Source of the DNA: Rosa chinensis
Taxonomy: Eukaryota; Streptophyta; Magnoliopsida; Rosales; Rosaceae
Direction: 5' to 3'
Assembly (NCBI RefSeq): GCF_002994745.2
Contig: NC_037092.1
Location: 24,143,001 to 24,207,000 of the forward strand
Length of the DNA: 64,000 bases
The notes under the pieces: model-generated
Database searches by the model: none
What the model was told of the DNA's origin: nothing
Seen by the model: the letters and a program-made list of their open reading frames with translations, nothing else
Shown: positions 1-11,600 of the stretch, piece after piece
Layout: each line of letters opens with the position of its first letter
Numbering within the stretch: the stretch's first letter is position 1
Translations under genes and position numbers: made by a program

Positions 1-1591
1 GCTGCGTTGGCGCTGAGCTAAATCTAGCTAACAAGTTCACTGAGAATGCAATGTCTGGTCGAGTACATTGGGCTAAGTACAATAATGCGCCTATTGCACT
101 TAGGTAGGGAATTTCAGCTCCCAACACCTCTTCGTCATCTTCATTCGGACGAAATGGATCTTTCTTTGCATCCAAACTTCGACAGATCATAGGAGTGCTA
201 GCAGGATGCGCTTTGTCCATGTTAAATCGCCTGAGCATCTTTTGGACATACGCAGACTGGTGGATTAGTATTCCACAAACTCGGTGTTCTAGTTCAAGGC
301 CTAGACAGAATCGAGTTTTCCCAAGATCCTTCATCTCAAATTCGGATTTCAAGTAGCTCGCGGTTTCTCTTATTTCATCAAGAGTACCTATTATGTTCAT
401 ATCATCGACATATACTGCTACAATTGCAAATCCGGAACTTGTTTTCTTTATGAATACGCAGGGGCATAGTTCATCGTTCTTATATCACTTCCCAATCAAG
501 TAGTCACTTAGACGGGTATACCACATCTGCCCAGATTGTTTCAATCCGTAAAGTGAGCATTTCAACCTAATTGCAAACGCACTCCGTGGTTTAGAGTCAC
601 TTGACTTGGGTAATGTAAGGCCATCAGGCACTTTCATATATATCTCTGAATCTAGATCCTCATAGAGATATGCAGTCACCACATCCATGAGTTGCATTTC
701 CAGTCCTTCGGAAACTACTAGGCTAACCAAGTAGTGGAACGTTATAACGTCCATTACGGGAGAGTATGTCTGCTCGTAGTCAATTCCAGGGCGTTGGGAG
801 AAACCTTGTGCCACAAGGCGAGCCTTGTACCTCAGGACTTCATTATTCTCATTACGCTTTCTAACAAAGATCCATTTATGTCCTACTGGCTTTACACTTG
901 GTGGGGTTAGCATTACTGGACCAAATACCTGTCTCTTTGTCAGAGAATCTAATTCTGCCTGGATTGCTTCTTTCCATTTAGGCCAATCTGCTCTTTGTTG
1001 ACATTCTGCAACAGAGCGTGGTTCGATATCATCGTGCTCTATGATTTCTTGAGCAACAGTGTATGCAAATACATCATCAATGTGTATGGAAGATCTTTCT
1101 ATCAACTCATACGCACTCTCATAATCCATTGAGATTTCTTTGTTCTCTGGAATCATTTCAAACATCGGAGCGTCCTCTAGTATTGATTCATGGACATAGC
1201 TATAATCAGAGACAATCTCATGAGAGGGATTCTCTACATTGATGATTAATGGATCGGTTTGTGCCTTACTCGCCCTCTTCTTCCTTGGGTGAGTGTCAAT
1301 CGAACCTAGTGGCCTCCCCCTCTTCCTTTGAGGAGCCACGGCCTCAACCATACCTCCACTAAGTGTGGTTGTAGTGCCTCTATCTGCGGCACCGTGCCCC
1401 TTGTTGGGGACTTCTAACCTTGCAGGCACATTTGCAGCTGGTATATGTGATCTCGTCACTTTTGCTATATCAGAAAACGCATCAGGCATCGAATCTGCTA
1501 CGTTTTGAATATCGATTATTCTTTTCACTTCACTTTCACATTGTGAAGTACGGGGATCAAAATGAGACAGAGTGGGACCAAACCACGACAA
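1..1591 (-). pseudogene. copia reverse transcriptase/RNase H region, interrupted
   Basis: The stretch 488-1591 reads as a basic linker (RKRGRP AT-hook-like run) followed by the copia RVT_2 domain: KWIFVRKRN, RYKARLVAQGFSQ, DYEQTYSPV, MDVVTAYLYEDL and the LKCSLYGLKQS block are all clear. A TGA at 485-487 interrupts the frame. The same frame resumes beyond it, with the catalytic YVDD box at 401-412 and the following FxMDKAHPASTPM-type region near 180-240, and it runs out of the window toward RNase H. In the family this enzyme copies element RNA into DNA inside virus-like particles. The stop makes this copy non-functional. Domain identity is certain; the exact 5' boundary of this frame is not, because its first codon is TTG at 1591. 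Confidence 0.92.
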
Positions 1592-1814
1592 TTCCTATCG
1601 TTCCCTTGGAAAATCCTTTTTCCTATCTCCCCCTAACGACGGGAAGACTGTCTCATCAAAGTGACAATCCGCAAATCGAGCCGTAAAGAGATCGCCTGTC
1701 AAGGGTTCCAAATAGCGGATAATTGTTGGGGATTCGTATCCAACATAAATACTTTAATCGTCTCTGAGGACCAATTTTGTTGCGCTGTAGGGGCGCAATA
1801 GGCACATATACTGC

Positions 1815-2258
1815 TTAGCCAAATATGCGTAAGTGTGAAGTGTCAGACTCATATCCAGTTACGAACTGGTACGCAGATAATGGTTGGCTAGCAATGGGTC
1901 TGAAACGAATAAGTAAAGCTGCGTGCACTATTGCATAACCCCATGCAGATATAGGCAGGTTGTTGCACATAACCAATGCCCTAGCCACCATCTGTAGCCT
2001 TTTGATGGTGGCTTCTGCGAGACCATTTTGTGTATACACATGAGGTACAGGATGCTCTACATCGATCCAAATAGATATGCAATAATCATCAAATGCTTTT
2101 GATGTAAACTCTCCAGCATTATCAAGCCGTATAGACTTGATAGGGTGATCAGGGTGGTGAGCCCTTAAATGTATAATCTGTGCTAGGAGTATTGCAGCAT
2201 TTCTTGTGAACAATAAAACGACATGTGACCAGATTGTCGAAGCATCCACCAGAACCAT
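1815..2258 (-). pseudogene. copia integrase core (rve) fragment
   Basis: A 147-residue frame carries the DDE integrase core. The first Asp is in VLVDAST, the second in RLDNAGEFTSKAFDDYC, and the catalytic Glu in NGLAEATIKRLQ. The C-terminal IRFRPIASQPLSAYQFVTG stretch matches the copia integrase/GKGY-side region. It lies between protease and RT, as copia order requires. It is open only within these limits: flanking sequence is shifted in frame relative to both protease and RT, so it is a remnant of pol and not an independent gene. Confidence 0.88.
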
Positions 2259-2425
2259 AAAGTACTTGAATGGTCCGCATTCTGGATGGATAGGTCTACA
2301 GACATCTCTTTATATCCTTTGTAAGAATGGAATGTTTTGTTTTGTATCTTTAGCATAGGAAGGTCTCGATCCTGTTTTTGCTAAAAAGCAGGCTTTGCAA
2401 AACGAGTGATGTGCCTTTGAAATAG

Positions 2426-2725
2426 TCAATGAGGCATAATGGGAGGGAGGTAGTGCTTCTGGTACTTCAGAAAGCAATGACTACATTTGAGTAATCCTAG
2501 AACCGACACCTTGTAGTGTGGCGGATTTTTCTCCCATTTTGCACTTGAAAGAAGGGATGTCCGTGTGAGTTCTTGAAAAATACGGATCATCATGTCACGA
2601 CCTCGGTACCATAGGCGGTCATGAAAAAGCCTATATGAGTCAGTGTCCCACATTTTATTGTTGGTGACAGTATAGGATTCAATGATCTGAATAGTAGTGA
2701 GGTACAGTCCACTAAATTGACTCAT
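2426..2725 (-). pseudogene. copia pre-integrase (zinc-binding) zone, degraded
   Basis: This minus-strand frame sits between protease and integrase core, where copia elements have the gag_pre-integrase HHCC zone. A degraded HDRLWYRG (family pattern HxRLGHxG) is visible and little else is conserved. Position supports the call more than sequence does. Confidence 0.45.
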
Positions 2726-2792
2726 AAGTTTCTCTAAGATGTGTTTCCTTCCACAGTCATTAGATTTAATATCAAGATATTCAGTTCCATTC

Positions 2793-3074
2793 TCACGGTG
2801 TGTTTTTACTGGATAATCGTTGGCACAAATAGCTTTGAAACATTAACAAGGTTCGATTAGCTCTTGGTGCATATAGAGCGTCTGTGACTTGAAATGTTGC
2901 GCCATTAGGCAGCAAAAATTTGGCTGTTCCTCGCCATTTTATTAGTTTTGATAATCCAATCATCGTAGTCACAGAGGAATTATAGGCTATTGGTTCAATG
3001 AATAATTGCCTATTTCTTAATATTGTGTGGGTAGTCCCACTATCATCTAGGCACTCAAGTTCTTCTCCATTCAT
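2793..3074 (-). pseudogene. copia aspartic protease fragment
   Basis: A 93-residue frame holds the retropepsin active-site triad as DSGTTHTIL, followed by the WRGTAKFLLPNGATFQVTDALYAP segment typical of plant copia proteases (the flap and the LYAP strand before gag_pre-integrs). In the family the protease cuts the Gag-Pol polyprotein in the particle. The frame closes after about 90 residues and is not continuous with gag upstream (3440-4648) or with the pre-integrase zone. Confidence 0.82.
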
Positions 3075-3439
3075 TCCTACAAATAAATGGGAGGTATTTA
3101 GAAAATATAACTCATATTCTTTAGAGTATTTCTATTTGCGTAGAATGGTATTCTTTTCATTCTAATAATTTTTCTCTAGATGTATTGTTTTACATCTTTA
3201 TAGTGCTATGTCGAACCATGCAAATATGTGTAGTAAATAAATTTGAATAAATTCAGTGCTTCAGAATAAAGTTCAAAATTTACTAATAAGCCAACGATAA
3301 TCAAATCAAGGTCTTGTTCAGAAATCTTATTCATCAATCCATGATTGAAAATAAACTTTAAGACCAAACAATAGTCTCATTAAAAATGAGGCATTATGCC
3401 TTCACAACTGTCTTTGGAAAATAAAATGAATAAAGCAGA

Positions 3440-4648
3440 TCAGTCAAGATTGAGAGCATCAATTGACTTAGCAAGTTCCTCTTTGCCATTGGAGTCTGCA
3501 ACTGTAAGGTTGACGTCTAGGTCATGACCTCCTTCTTCCATATAGTGAGCCACTTGTTCTTTAGACTCTCTATACCTCTTGTAATTGGCTGCTACTCTAT
3601 TGTTTGCTTGGCAGTTCTTGTACCAATGCCCAATGAATCCACACCTATAGCATGGTTCATTGTCAACTCTTTCCTTTGGCATCTTGTTTCCATGATCCCC
3701 ATGTCCCTTTCCACGTGGTGCATTGTTGCCACGTGGGTAGGGATCAGCGCATCTAAACCCCCTTGCATTGGAGTTATTTCCACCTTTCATTTTTCCATAA
3801 TTAGCCTCGGGAATTTTCATTGGAGCTACTCTATTGTTTGCTTGGCAGTTCTTGTACCAATGCCCAATGAATCCACACCTATAGCATGGTTCATTGTCAA
3901 CTCTTTCCTTTGGCATCTTGTTTCCATGATCCCCATGTCCCTTTCCAAGTGGTGCATTGTTGCCACGTGGGTAGGGATCAGCGCATCTAAACCCCCTTGC
4001 ATTAGAGTTATTTCCACCTTTCATTTTTCCATAATTAGCCTCGGGAATTTTCTTTGTCCCATTGGGCCTGACATTGTTATTCAAGAGAATCTTATTTTGT
4101 CTCTCAGCCACTTGCAGTAGGCTTATCAACTTATTGAAGGTTGTGATTCTTTTGTTGTCATAATCCAACTGATACTGGTTCGCTAGTATAAAAGCTGAAT
4201 TAGGAAAGGTGGTAAGAGTCTTGTAGATCATATCATCTTATGTGATTTCCCTTCCACAGAAATTGAGACGTGCCTTTAAGCGCAACATGTCCTTGTTGAA
4301 GTCATTGACCTTTCTACAGTCAAGCAAGCAGATTCCATTCCACTGAACAGCCAGTCCTGGGAGCAAAGTATCGTGAATGTTCCCAAAACGTCCTTTAAGG
4401 GCATCCCACAGTGCTTTGGGTGTCTTCAACTGAAGGTACTCCCAGCGTAGGTTAGGATCAATATGTCGCCTCAGAAAAATTAAGGCATCTGCTTTCACCT
4501 TATTAGATAGTTCATCATCTTTGGGATCAGTAATGGTGGCAGTGTAGTCTTTTGCCACAAAGGCAGTTTCCATATCGGAAACCCAACGATGGTACTCAAG
4601 TCCTTCTGAGTCCAAGATGTCAAACTCAGGTCGAGTTGGATCAGCCAT
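3440..4648 (-). pseudogene. copia gag with duplicated CCHC zinc knuckle, one nonsense codon
   Basis: Starts at the ATG at 4648 (MADPTRPEFDILDSEGLEYH), a common plant copia Gag start. It reads through the UBN2-type capsid region (ALWDALKGRFG) to a TAA at 4238-4240 and continues in the same frame to 3440. The C-terminal half holds two identical zinc knuckles, CYRCGFIGHWYKNC, each fitting CX2CX4HX4C, because a 228-bp piece is duplicated in frame. Gag would package element RNA in cytoplasmic particles. The single stop, with the frame otherwise open, suggests this gag was functional until fairly recently. Forward-strand frames in this region are mirror images of the duplication. Confidence 0.88.
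3591..4052. repeat. in-frame 234-bp tandem duplication within gag
   Basis: 3591-3818 and 3825-4052 are near-identical 228-bp copies separated by 6 bp (period 234 bp = 78 codons). I count two differences: CCACGTGG versus CCAAGTGG, and CATTGG versus CATTAG. Each copy encodes one zinc knuckle and the Gly/Asn-rich stretch before it. Confidence 0.95.
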
Positions 4649-5786
4649 CTACATAAAACAAGAGAGAAGATATAAATTACGCAGTCATAAAGACATCCAC
4701 GTAAATTATTTTCCAAATATATGAATTAGTTCAAGACCAAGATTCGTAATGGTCACATTTTTTTCGATGCTATGTGAAAATAATTTATCACAGTAAGTGT
4801 GTGTATAATGCGCATGAATTTTCATTATCATGGCAAAATGGAATTTTATATGTCGTATTGCAAAAATAACTATAACACATTTAATAATAAATAAGACATA
4901 GCATATATAAAAATAAACTACATGACATGCTCAAAATTGCACAAATATACAACAAAATATATGCGACATATAATAATAGCAATAATATATCATGCGTAAA
5001 ATAAAATATAAACAATAGTATAATTAAAGGCATGCTTAGGAACAACTATATAAGCGTAAATAAAATTCACAAAACATGTTCACAATTGCATAATAAAAAC
5101 ATAAGCAATAAAATATAAAGCATGCTTCAACATAATTATAATATAATGATATAAAACATAAATAATAAGGCATGATTAAAACAATCAAAATTATCTAATT
5201 AAACATGCTTAATAACAAAATAAAATAAAGGCATAAACAATATGGTATAGAGCATGCTTGGTTAAAATTATAAAATAAAATAAATAAAACATACTTGATT
5301 TAGAGAAAATAAAACGATCCTAGCACACGCGCGTGTTGATGCAGGCGTGCGTAGCGATGTTTTTGGGCTTGAGAAAAAACAGTGTTTGCTTCCTCCTCTT
5401 TTTTTTTTTTTTTTTTTTTTTTCAACAATGGGCCACAAAACCCTTTTTGTTTTGTTTTTAATTGCTTTCTCTTTTTTTTTTTTTTTTTTTGGGCAGCAGG
5501 CCTGTTTTTTTCTTGTCTGGGCCACAAGGCCTGTTTTTGTTTTTGTTTTTGTTTTTTTTTTTTTGAGAGAGAGTCAGATTGGGTTAACAGCCCAACTGGA
5601 AATGGACCCAAAAACGGGTCGAGTGCAGCAAACTTTGTTCGGTGCGTTGTCGGCGTCGAGCGTGACGTCGGAGTCAGGTGTTCTGGGATGCAGAAGCGAC
5701 GGGGACGAGAGTCTGGACAGCAGTCGCGGGGATCTAAGCAGTTTTTCGAAACAAAGGCTTTTTTTCTCTTTGGCTATTTGCTCTGA
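4649..5786 (-). other. copia untranslated leader between 5' LTR and gag
   Basis: AT-rich non-coding leader. On the plus strand it contains three long T runs (5399-5422, 5472-5490, 5550-5563), i.e. A-rich on the element's sense strand. The short frames over these runs are low complexity. The T runs are split by similar 'gggccacaa' phrases, so the leader may itself be a small tandem expansion. Confidence 0.7.
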
Positions 5787-5800
5787 GCGTGCTGATAACG
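5787..5800 (-). promoter_or_regulatory. presumed primer-binding/leader start next to the LTR
   Basis: On the minus strand the 14 bases CGTTATCAGCACGC follow the LTR end immediately, where the tRNA primer-binding site lies in LTR elements. I did not match it to a specific tRNA, so the assignment rests on position. Confidence 0.4.
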
Positions 5801-6014
5801 TGTAAAAGTAAATGGAGATTGGAATGGTCTACTCATTTCATTTCATAGTCCCTTTATATAGGGAAGAAATTACAACGGAAATATTGATTACAATTATGAT
5901 ATTAAATACTGATTGATCTATCTTTTATGCTAATTGATTGGTAATTACTGATTCCTTGATTCCCTTTTCGTCAGTTACTTTGACGAAGGCACATAATATG
6001 TTTTTCCTTTAACA
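5801..6014 (-). repeat. 5' LTR of the copia element (214 bp)
   Basis: Bounded by TG...CA ends with short inverted termini: plus strand TGTAAAAG at 5801 and CTTTAACA ending at 6014 (minus strand TGTTAAAG...CTTTTACA). It is followed inward by the leader, and gag begins about 1.15 kb further in. The partner LTR would lie left of base 1, so the pair and the TSD cannot be checked here. Confidence 0.75.
5853..5860 (-). promoter_or_regulatory. TATA box in the LTR
   Basis: Minus strand reads CCCTATATAAAGGG inside the LTR, about 50 bp before its inner end. This fits an RNA polymerase II start for the element RNA. Confidence 0.5.
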
Positions 6015-6394
6015 TTGTTTTTATTTTTTGTGAACCAAACACCAAAATGGGAAGTTACTATGTAGTTCACTGGATTTATAAAAATGTATAAGAAATGAAC
6101 TTCCAAGACATCATATTATGAATTTCGTAGACCATGCTTACGATTGTTCGAATGTACCTTTTGATTTAAGCTACCAATTGCCAATGCATCTTTTTGGTAT
6201 TTAATCATTTATATTAAAATATGATATTTTAATTTTTGGTAAATAATATCAAATAAGTTATTCTCGACCCCCTTGCAATCCTAAATGACATGTTTTTGCT
6301 TTCCTTTCTCGTACCAACCAAACACTAGAAGGAAAATCAAATGGTCTTTCTTGAATACTTTCTCTATTTTACTAAACATAGGAGAGGAAACCTG
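6015..6394. other. intergenic, no feature seen
   Basis: AT-rich sequence between the copia LTR and the LINE-type insertion. I see no coding frame, RNA gene or repeat. Confidence 0.6.
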
Positions 6395-6412
6395 ATAAGA
6401 ATTTTAATTTCC

Positions 6413-8221
6413 ACATTGAGGAACATTTGATCATCACCCTCAAGACAATGAACATAAACTAGGGCAGTGCTATGTGTGCCGCCACCAAACCAAACAACCA
6501 AAGCGACCTCCGTCGCTATTCTGTTGATCCCAAACCCAGCAACATGTCCAACATTGATGCTGTAACCTCGTCCTTTGCTGCATCACTTGCGCTGGCTAGC
6601 CGAGATGTGGTAGATGTCTCAAGAGCCTCGAATGGAATCCAGCGACGTGCCAAGCAATCCTTTCTGTTGGCACGTCCTCTAGTGAAGAAACCGGCTGCTT
6701 TGAATGATCTGAAACATTTTTTCCGGCGAGTATGGGTCCTTGACAAAGGTTTCAAGATTCAAGAGCGGGCTCCCAACCGTTTTGTCCTGGAATTTGAGTT
6801 GCGCAAGGATCGTAGCAAGGTTTTAAAGGGTGGACCATGTCGTTTTAACCAGGCTCCGGTTGTACTTCAGGAGTATGATGGCATCAAAGCTATTGACGAG
6901 ATTGAGCTGACTGTCCTCTTCTTCTGGGTTCGACTTAGTAATATTTCGCCATTGTTTGAGGAGCCGGACATGATCAAAAGTATCGCTTCAGTGGCGGGTA
7001 AGTATCTTGAATTGGATGATAAACTCCTTGCAAATACGGGTAAGATTAGGGTTCATGTGGCACATGATATTTCTAAACCTTTTTTCCTCAAGAAAACCCT
7101 AAAACTGGCACCTGGAGTTGAGGTTGAAATTTCATATTTTTTTGAAAACCTGGTGGGCAAGTGTGATCATTGCCATTTGATATATCATGAGGGCAACTAT
7201 TGCCCTTTGCTTGGTAGCCATGCCGCAACAGGTATAGGACGGAATACTGGAGAACAGAGGAAGGATTTGGTTGGTCCGTCTCTAGGGTTTGCGGTTAACT
7301 CTTTTGTAGATGGTACCTTTCGTTTTTAGGGTGTGCAGACACCTATTTTGCCATCTATCTACAGGGGTCCTTATTCCAGCCAAAGGAAGCTTCTAACGCA
7401 CGCAAACCTATCATACTGCGTGATAGAGCCATAAGTGCCACAGAAATGGAGAAGGAGGTGCACCAACCTTTAGCATTGGCAGTACTTGCAGCTCCGGACC
7501 TGGAGATCTCATCTTCTGAACCTATCGCTCCAAGTGAAAGCATGGAATTTGATAAGAAGGTAGGGTCTGCAAGAAAGAGCCCGAAGGCCTCTCAGGATGA
7601 AAAACCAGTTGTACCGGTTGAAGCAGAGAACAAGGAGAGTAGGGGTGACAAGCGTCACCTCCCCCCCTCTCCTTCAAAGTCTCCCCAAAAACTAAAGATT
7701 CTGCTACCAGAATTGTTCAAACCGTTGCTACCAGATATCCAGGCAAAGAAGCAAAAAATGCCTATGTTTACCAGTAAGTTCTCTGCCAGATCTTTGGGTA
7801 TGGTTGAAGCTCCTGGGAATGTTTTAGTGCCTAAAGATGTGATGCCAACAAGCTTTGGTACAAAGAAGAAAAAGAGGAAGACCCCTGGGAGCAAAGAATA
7901 AAAATCCTCCAAAGTCCAAGAAGGTTGCGGATGCCGCGCAAGAGACTTGTTTTGCTTATCTCTCCAAACCTCCTAGCCCAACTGTTAAGGGCAAGGAGAA
8001 ATTTTAAATTTTTGTTTTTTATTTCTAAACTTTGCCTAATTGCTATGGCTTGTTTTTCATAGTTATTAGGCTCGCTTTTGAATAAGTGAGCACTGGTTGT
8101 CTAATGGGTGGTGCTAGCATACCACGTCCTAAACTTGTCTAGAGATGGCAAGGGAAGGTATGTATCCGTGCCATTCTGGCTTGAGTTAAATGAATTGATT
8201 GATTTGGTTCAAAAAAAAATA
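6413..8221 (+). mobile_element. non-autonomous L1-type retroposon, ORF1-only (element 1)
   Basis: A ~1.8-kb insertion flanked by a perfect 18-bp duplication ATAAGAATTTTAATTTCC at 6395-6412 and 8222-8239. It ends in TTTGGTTC followed by an A run (8211-8219). A long TSD plus a 3' A tail is the signature of target-primed LINE retroposition. Only an ORF1-like frame (DUF4283 plus zinc knuckle) is present. There is no endonuclease or reverse transcriptase, so it must have moved with proteins supplied in trans or derive from an internally deleted L1. Element 2 at 59522-61379 has the same plan. Confidence 0.85.
6472..7901 (+). pseudogene. DUF4283 / CCHC zinc-knuckle ORF1-like protein, broken
   Basis: From the ATG at 6472, 285 codons read as a DUF4283 domain (about residues 75-190: FFRRVWVLDKGFKI, RFVLEFELRKDRSKVLKGGPCRF, LFFWVRLSNISPLF) and then a zf-CCHC_4 knuckle CDHCHLIYHEGNYC (CX2CX4HX4C, about residues 228-241), ending at TAG 7327-7329. 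A second frame, 7446-7901, encodes a Pro/Ser/Lys-rich tail ending KKKKRKTPGSKE. It is not in phase with the first, so a frameshift lies between them. In plant L1 elements this type of protein is the RNA-binding ORF1 product. Inside an element with TSD and A tail, it is transposon-derived and not a host gene. Confidence 0.82.
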
Positions 8222-8239
8222 ATAAGAATTTTAATTTCC

Positions 8240-8690
8240 CATCCTCATGAAAAAGACATGAGAATTGATTTTCTTTCCGTGAACCAAATAATGCCTTAGT
8301 CTCAAAACACCATAACTCCCCTAAGTAGTACAAATTATTAAAGTCCGAGAGAAATTAGTTATTTCACCTCATCTTTTGTTGAAAGCTAAAGTGGCTCAAG
8401 AATACGTTTTTCTTTTTTATCTTTCCATGCTTCGTTTTAGTCCCGGGTCTCTCAAACTCTCAATTATTGGCCAGACAAAAAACAAAACCTCTCTATTATT
8501 GGCAGTACTATTTTGTCCCACGTGTACGGCGAGAGCCATTTATCCCACGAGTAATAAAATTATACTATTTTTGACTCCACGTTCAAATTGCCGTACTGAG
8601 AGACTACTCGACTCCCCCAGGCTTTGAGCCACACCATCATCGAATTCATCTCCTCCATGCCAACCCCAACTCGCTTCCGTCTTCCCCAAA
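8240..8690 (+). promoter_or_regulatory. upstream region of the gamma-glutamyl hydrolase gene
   Basis: 451 bp between the right TSD of the LINE-type insertion and the ATG at 8691. No clear TATA box stands out. The final 100 bp become CT/CCTCC-rich, as in many plant 5' untranslated regions. The insertion therefore lies within half a kilobase of the gene start. Confidence 0.4.
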
Positions 8691-11600
8691 ATGCCCTCCC
8701 CCTTTCTCGCTAAGCCCACCTCTATCCCTCCTCCCAACTCCGCCGAGTCCTCCTCCTCCTCCGACGCCCCAAACGACGCCGTTCCCGCCTCCTCCTCCTC
8801 CTCGCGCTGCTCGGAAATGTGGAACTATCTCTGGATCCCCTTCCTGATTTCCCTCTCCAAGGAGCTCACCTCCGCCAAGGCGCAGTCCACGCCGACGATT
8901 CTGCTCCCGACTCAACTCGCTGGCTCCGACTCGTCGCAGAGGTGTACGGCGCTTGACCCCAAGCTCAATTACCGCCCGGTGATCGGTATTCTCAGCCATC
9001 CCGGCGACGGCGCCTCCGGTCGGCTCAGTAATGCTACCGGTACTTCCTACATCGCCGCCTCCTACGTCAAGTTCGTTGAATCTGCCGGCGCTCGCGTTAT
9101 TCCGCTCATCTATAACGAGCCTTCTGATGTTCTCTTCCAGGTAATCAATCGCTTCTGCTATTCGCTTTGTAATTCTAATTGTAATTCCTTTGCTTTGATC
9201 AAAGTTCATAATTGAAGTATGTGGCTTTTGGTTATGATCGGTTTGAGAAAGAAGTTGATTCTGTGTTGTTTAGCTCAAAATCTGCTTTATGCACTATGCT
9301 TTCAGTTGTTCATGCCCCTATCTAGTTAAAGAATTCAACTTTTCAATTGATTTGTTTATCTATTATTTTTTTACTTTATCGAAAACAGAAGTACTACAGA
9401 AAGATTTTACCTTTCAACCAAAAGTTAAGTTGATTATTGTGGACTTCAGTTTTCTGTATTTTTCATTTCTGCCCAGCAAGGGGTTGCATTTGTATATTCT
9501 GTTTCGAGTTGTATTGCTATTGTTTGCTTAGGATGAGGCATAATGTAAACTATAGTGGTCTGGTCATGTGCTTACTATATCCAGCTGCACTGCAGAAGCT
9601 CAATCTGGTCAATGGCATGCTTTTCACCGGAGGCTGGGCTAAAAGTGGTCGGTACTATGAAGTTGCTGCGAAAATATTTAAGGTACTTTACGGTACTTGC
9701 AATGCCTTTAGTGCATGATACTGTCCTGGTTTTCTGGGCATCCCAGTAAAACCATATTTTTATATATTCTGGGACCGCTTTCACAGCTAAACAAAGAATT
9801 CCATACTTTCTACATGAAATGCTGGTCAATGCAAAACATTTTGAATATCCCAATGCACTTGTAGCAGCTCACTCTGAAGGTGTCAGTAGCAAAATGGACT
9901 AATCTGAGTCATCACAGCTTAAGGATCATGATGCTCATAATGCATTGACATGATATTAATCTTAGTATCATGTAACTGTCCAAAATCATCAGCATCAAAC
10001 ATAATTTCTATGTACCACAGCCTACACTAGGCAAAAGAAAATTCTGATTATGCAGGTTAGACCGAAGAGCTAAATGGGGCTTGGAAGTGAATGGTAGAAG
10101 AGACATGGGATGTTGATAGTTTGAGTATGTATTGCAACCGTGGCATTGTTGTCATGGTCAGCTAGCATCAAAAGTTTCAAGGCTTCCCTTCACAAAATTT
10201 CCTGTAGGATAGTTCCACTGCTTTTCTTAGTGATTTATCTATGTCCACTATTCAAAAGCAATGTATCTACTTAAGTACTTATATCAGCTATTCTCTTATT
10301 GTTGTCTGCAGATGATTTTAAAGAAGAATGATGCTGGTGACCATTTTCCATTATATGCCATCTGCTTGGGTTTCGAACTTCTAACAATGATCATCAGCAA
10401 GGTAAATCCATCCAGTTCATAATTCACTGTAACTATTCAGTCTCTTGCAGTTCAAATTGCATTTTGTTTTTGGCCTTTTTAGTACAATATATGCCTACTA
10501 ATCACTTTCGATGATCAGATTCAATGCCATCAATTTTATTATTTTCAATGATGCTTTAAATGATTCAATTGTTGAGAGAAGCAAACTAGGATTTCTGGTT
10601 CTTGGGTAACACCTTATGCATGATGAAACAATCTCAACTATTTACTGCATGTGTGCTATTCCCACCCTAGTGCTGGCCCTCTAAAAGCTACCTTGAATTC
10701 GTGGTGGAACAAGTGAATTTCCATTTGTTATCTCTGTTTAGTGGTTATGACATTTATTCTCATCATGACTGGGAGGATGGTTGATATCTAGAGTTGTATG
10801 GTCTTATTTTTATAAACTTTTTTTGATGTAGAAACTTCTGTGGTTACCGAATACCCCGGCTGATTTAATTTTTGCGACCTCCAAATGATTGTTTTGCAGA
10901 TTTCCGCCTGATTTGCTTAGAAAGTTGAGTACAGATTGTATTGTCATGCAAAACCACCATGTGAGTTATAATGAACTTTATTATCTATGCCTATAAGCAC
11001 AGTCCTGAATAATCACCTGAAAATAAATTATCTGGTTAAATCTTAGCATTGTTTATCTCTTTTTTCATGCGTAACCCACTTTTTTTTTTTGGGTTCAGAT
11101 GGGTAACCCACTTTTAAAACATATATCATTGGCTTTTTTGTTCATTTGTTCTTCTAAATAATGAATTATTAATAGTCTGAGAAAGTTTAGATTGTTTCAT
11201 TATGATGATGAGCTGTGGCCTATCATCTGACAAAGCTTGATGAGAATAATTTGATTCTTATATCATGACATTGCTGAATGTTGTTGAGACTTGAGACAAG
11301 GATTTTTGTCGCTTCTGCTTCTCTGAACCATGCATTTTGGTTTTGGTCCTGCTTTAATCTATATGATTATGATTACAAAGCAAACTATTGGTTTTCGAAA
11401 GTAACCCGAGTTTACAATGATTCAATGCAACAGTATGGTATCTCACCAGAGACGTTGGAAGAGAGCCAAGATCTATCAAGTTTTTTTAAGATCTTGACAA
11501 CCAGTACTGATAAAGATGATAAGGTAGTGGATCTTGTTACATGTTTTCCAAAATCAATTCCAAAATTTCCTTTTTCCCGTGAAGAATTCTAATTCTTGTA

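Larger units (their letters stand above)
1..6014 (-). mobile_element. Ty1/copia LTR retrotransposon, decayed, right part only
   Basis: Read on the minus strand from its 5' LTR (5801-6014), the order is leader, gag with CCHC zinc knuckles, aspartic protease, pre-integrase zone, integrase core, then reverse transcriptase running off the window at base 1. Integrase before RT is the defining Ty1/copia (Pseudoviridae-like) order. The 3' LTR and the end of RNase H lie outside. gag carries an in-frame stop at 4238-4240, RT a stop at 485-487, and pol is broken into separate frames between protease, integrase and RT, so this copy cannot encode a full polyprotein. Age cannot be judged because only one LTR is visible. 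Confidence 0.93.

Noticed and set aside
3524..4120. 198-codon forward frame over the gag duplication
   Set aside because: It mirrors the duplicated minus-strand gag, repeats because the DNA repeats, and has no domain.
5300..5805. Phe/Lys-rich frames on both strands in the copia leader
   Set aside because: They are translations of T/A homopolymer runs in an untranslated leader.
6472..7329. Host zinc-knuckle gene
   Set aside because: The 18-bp TSD and A tail around it show that it arrived by retroposition.
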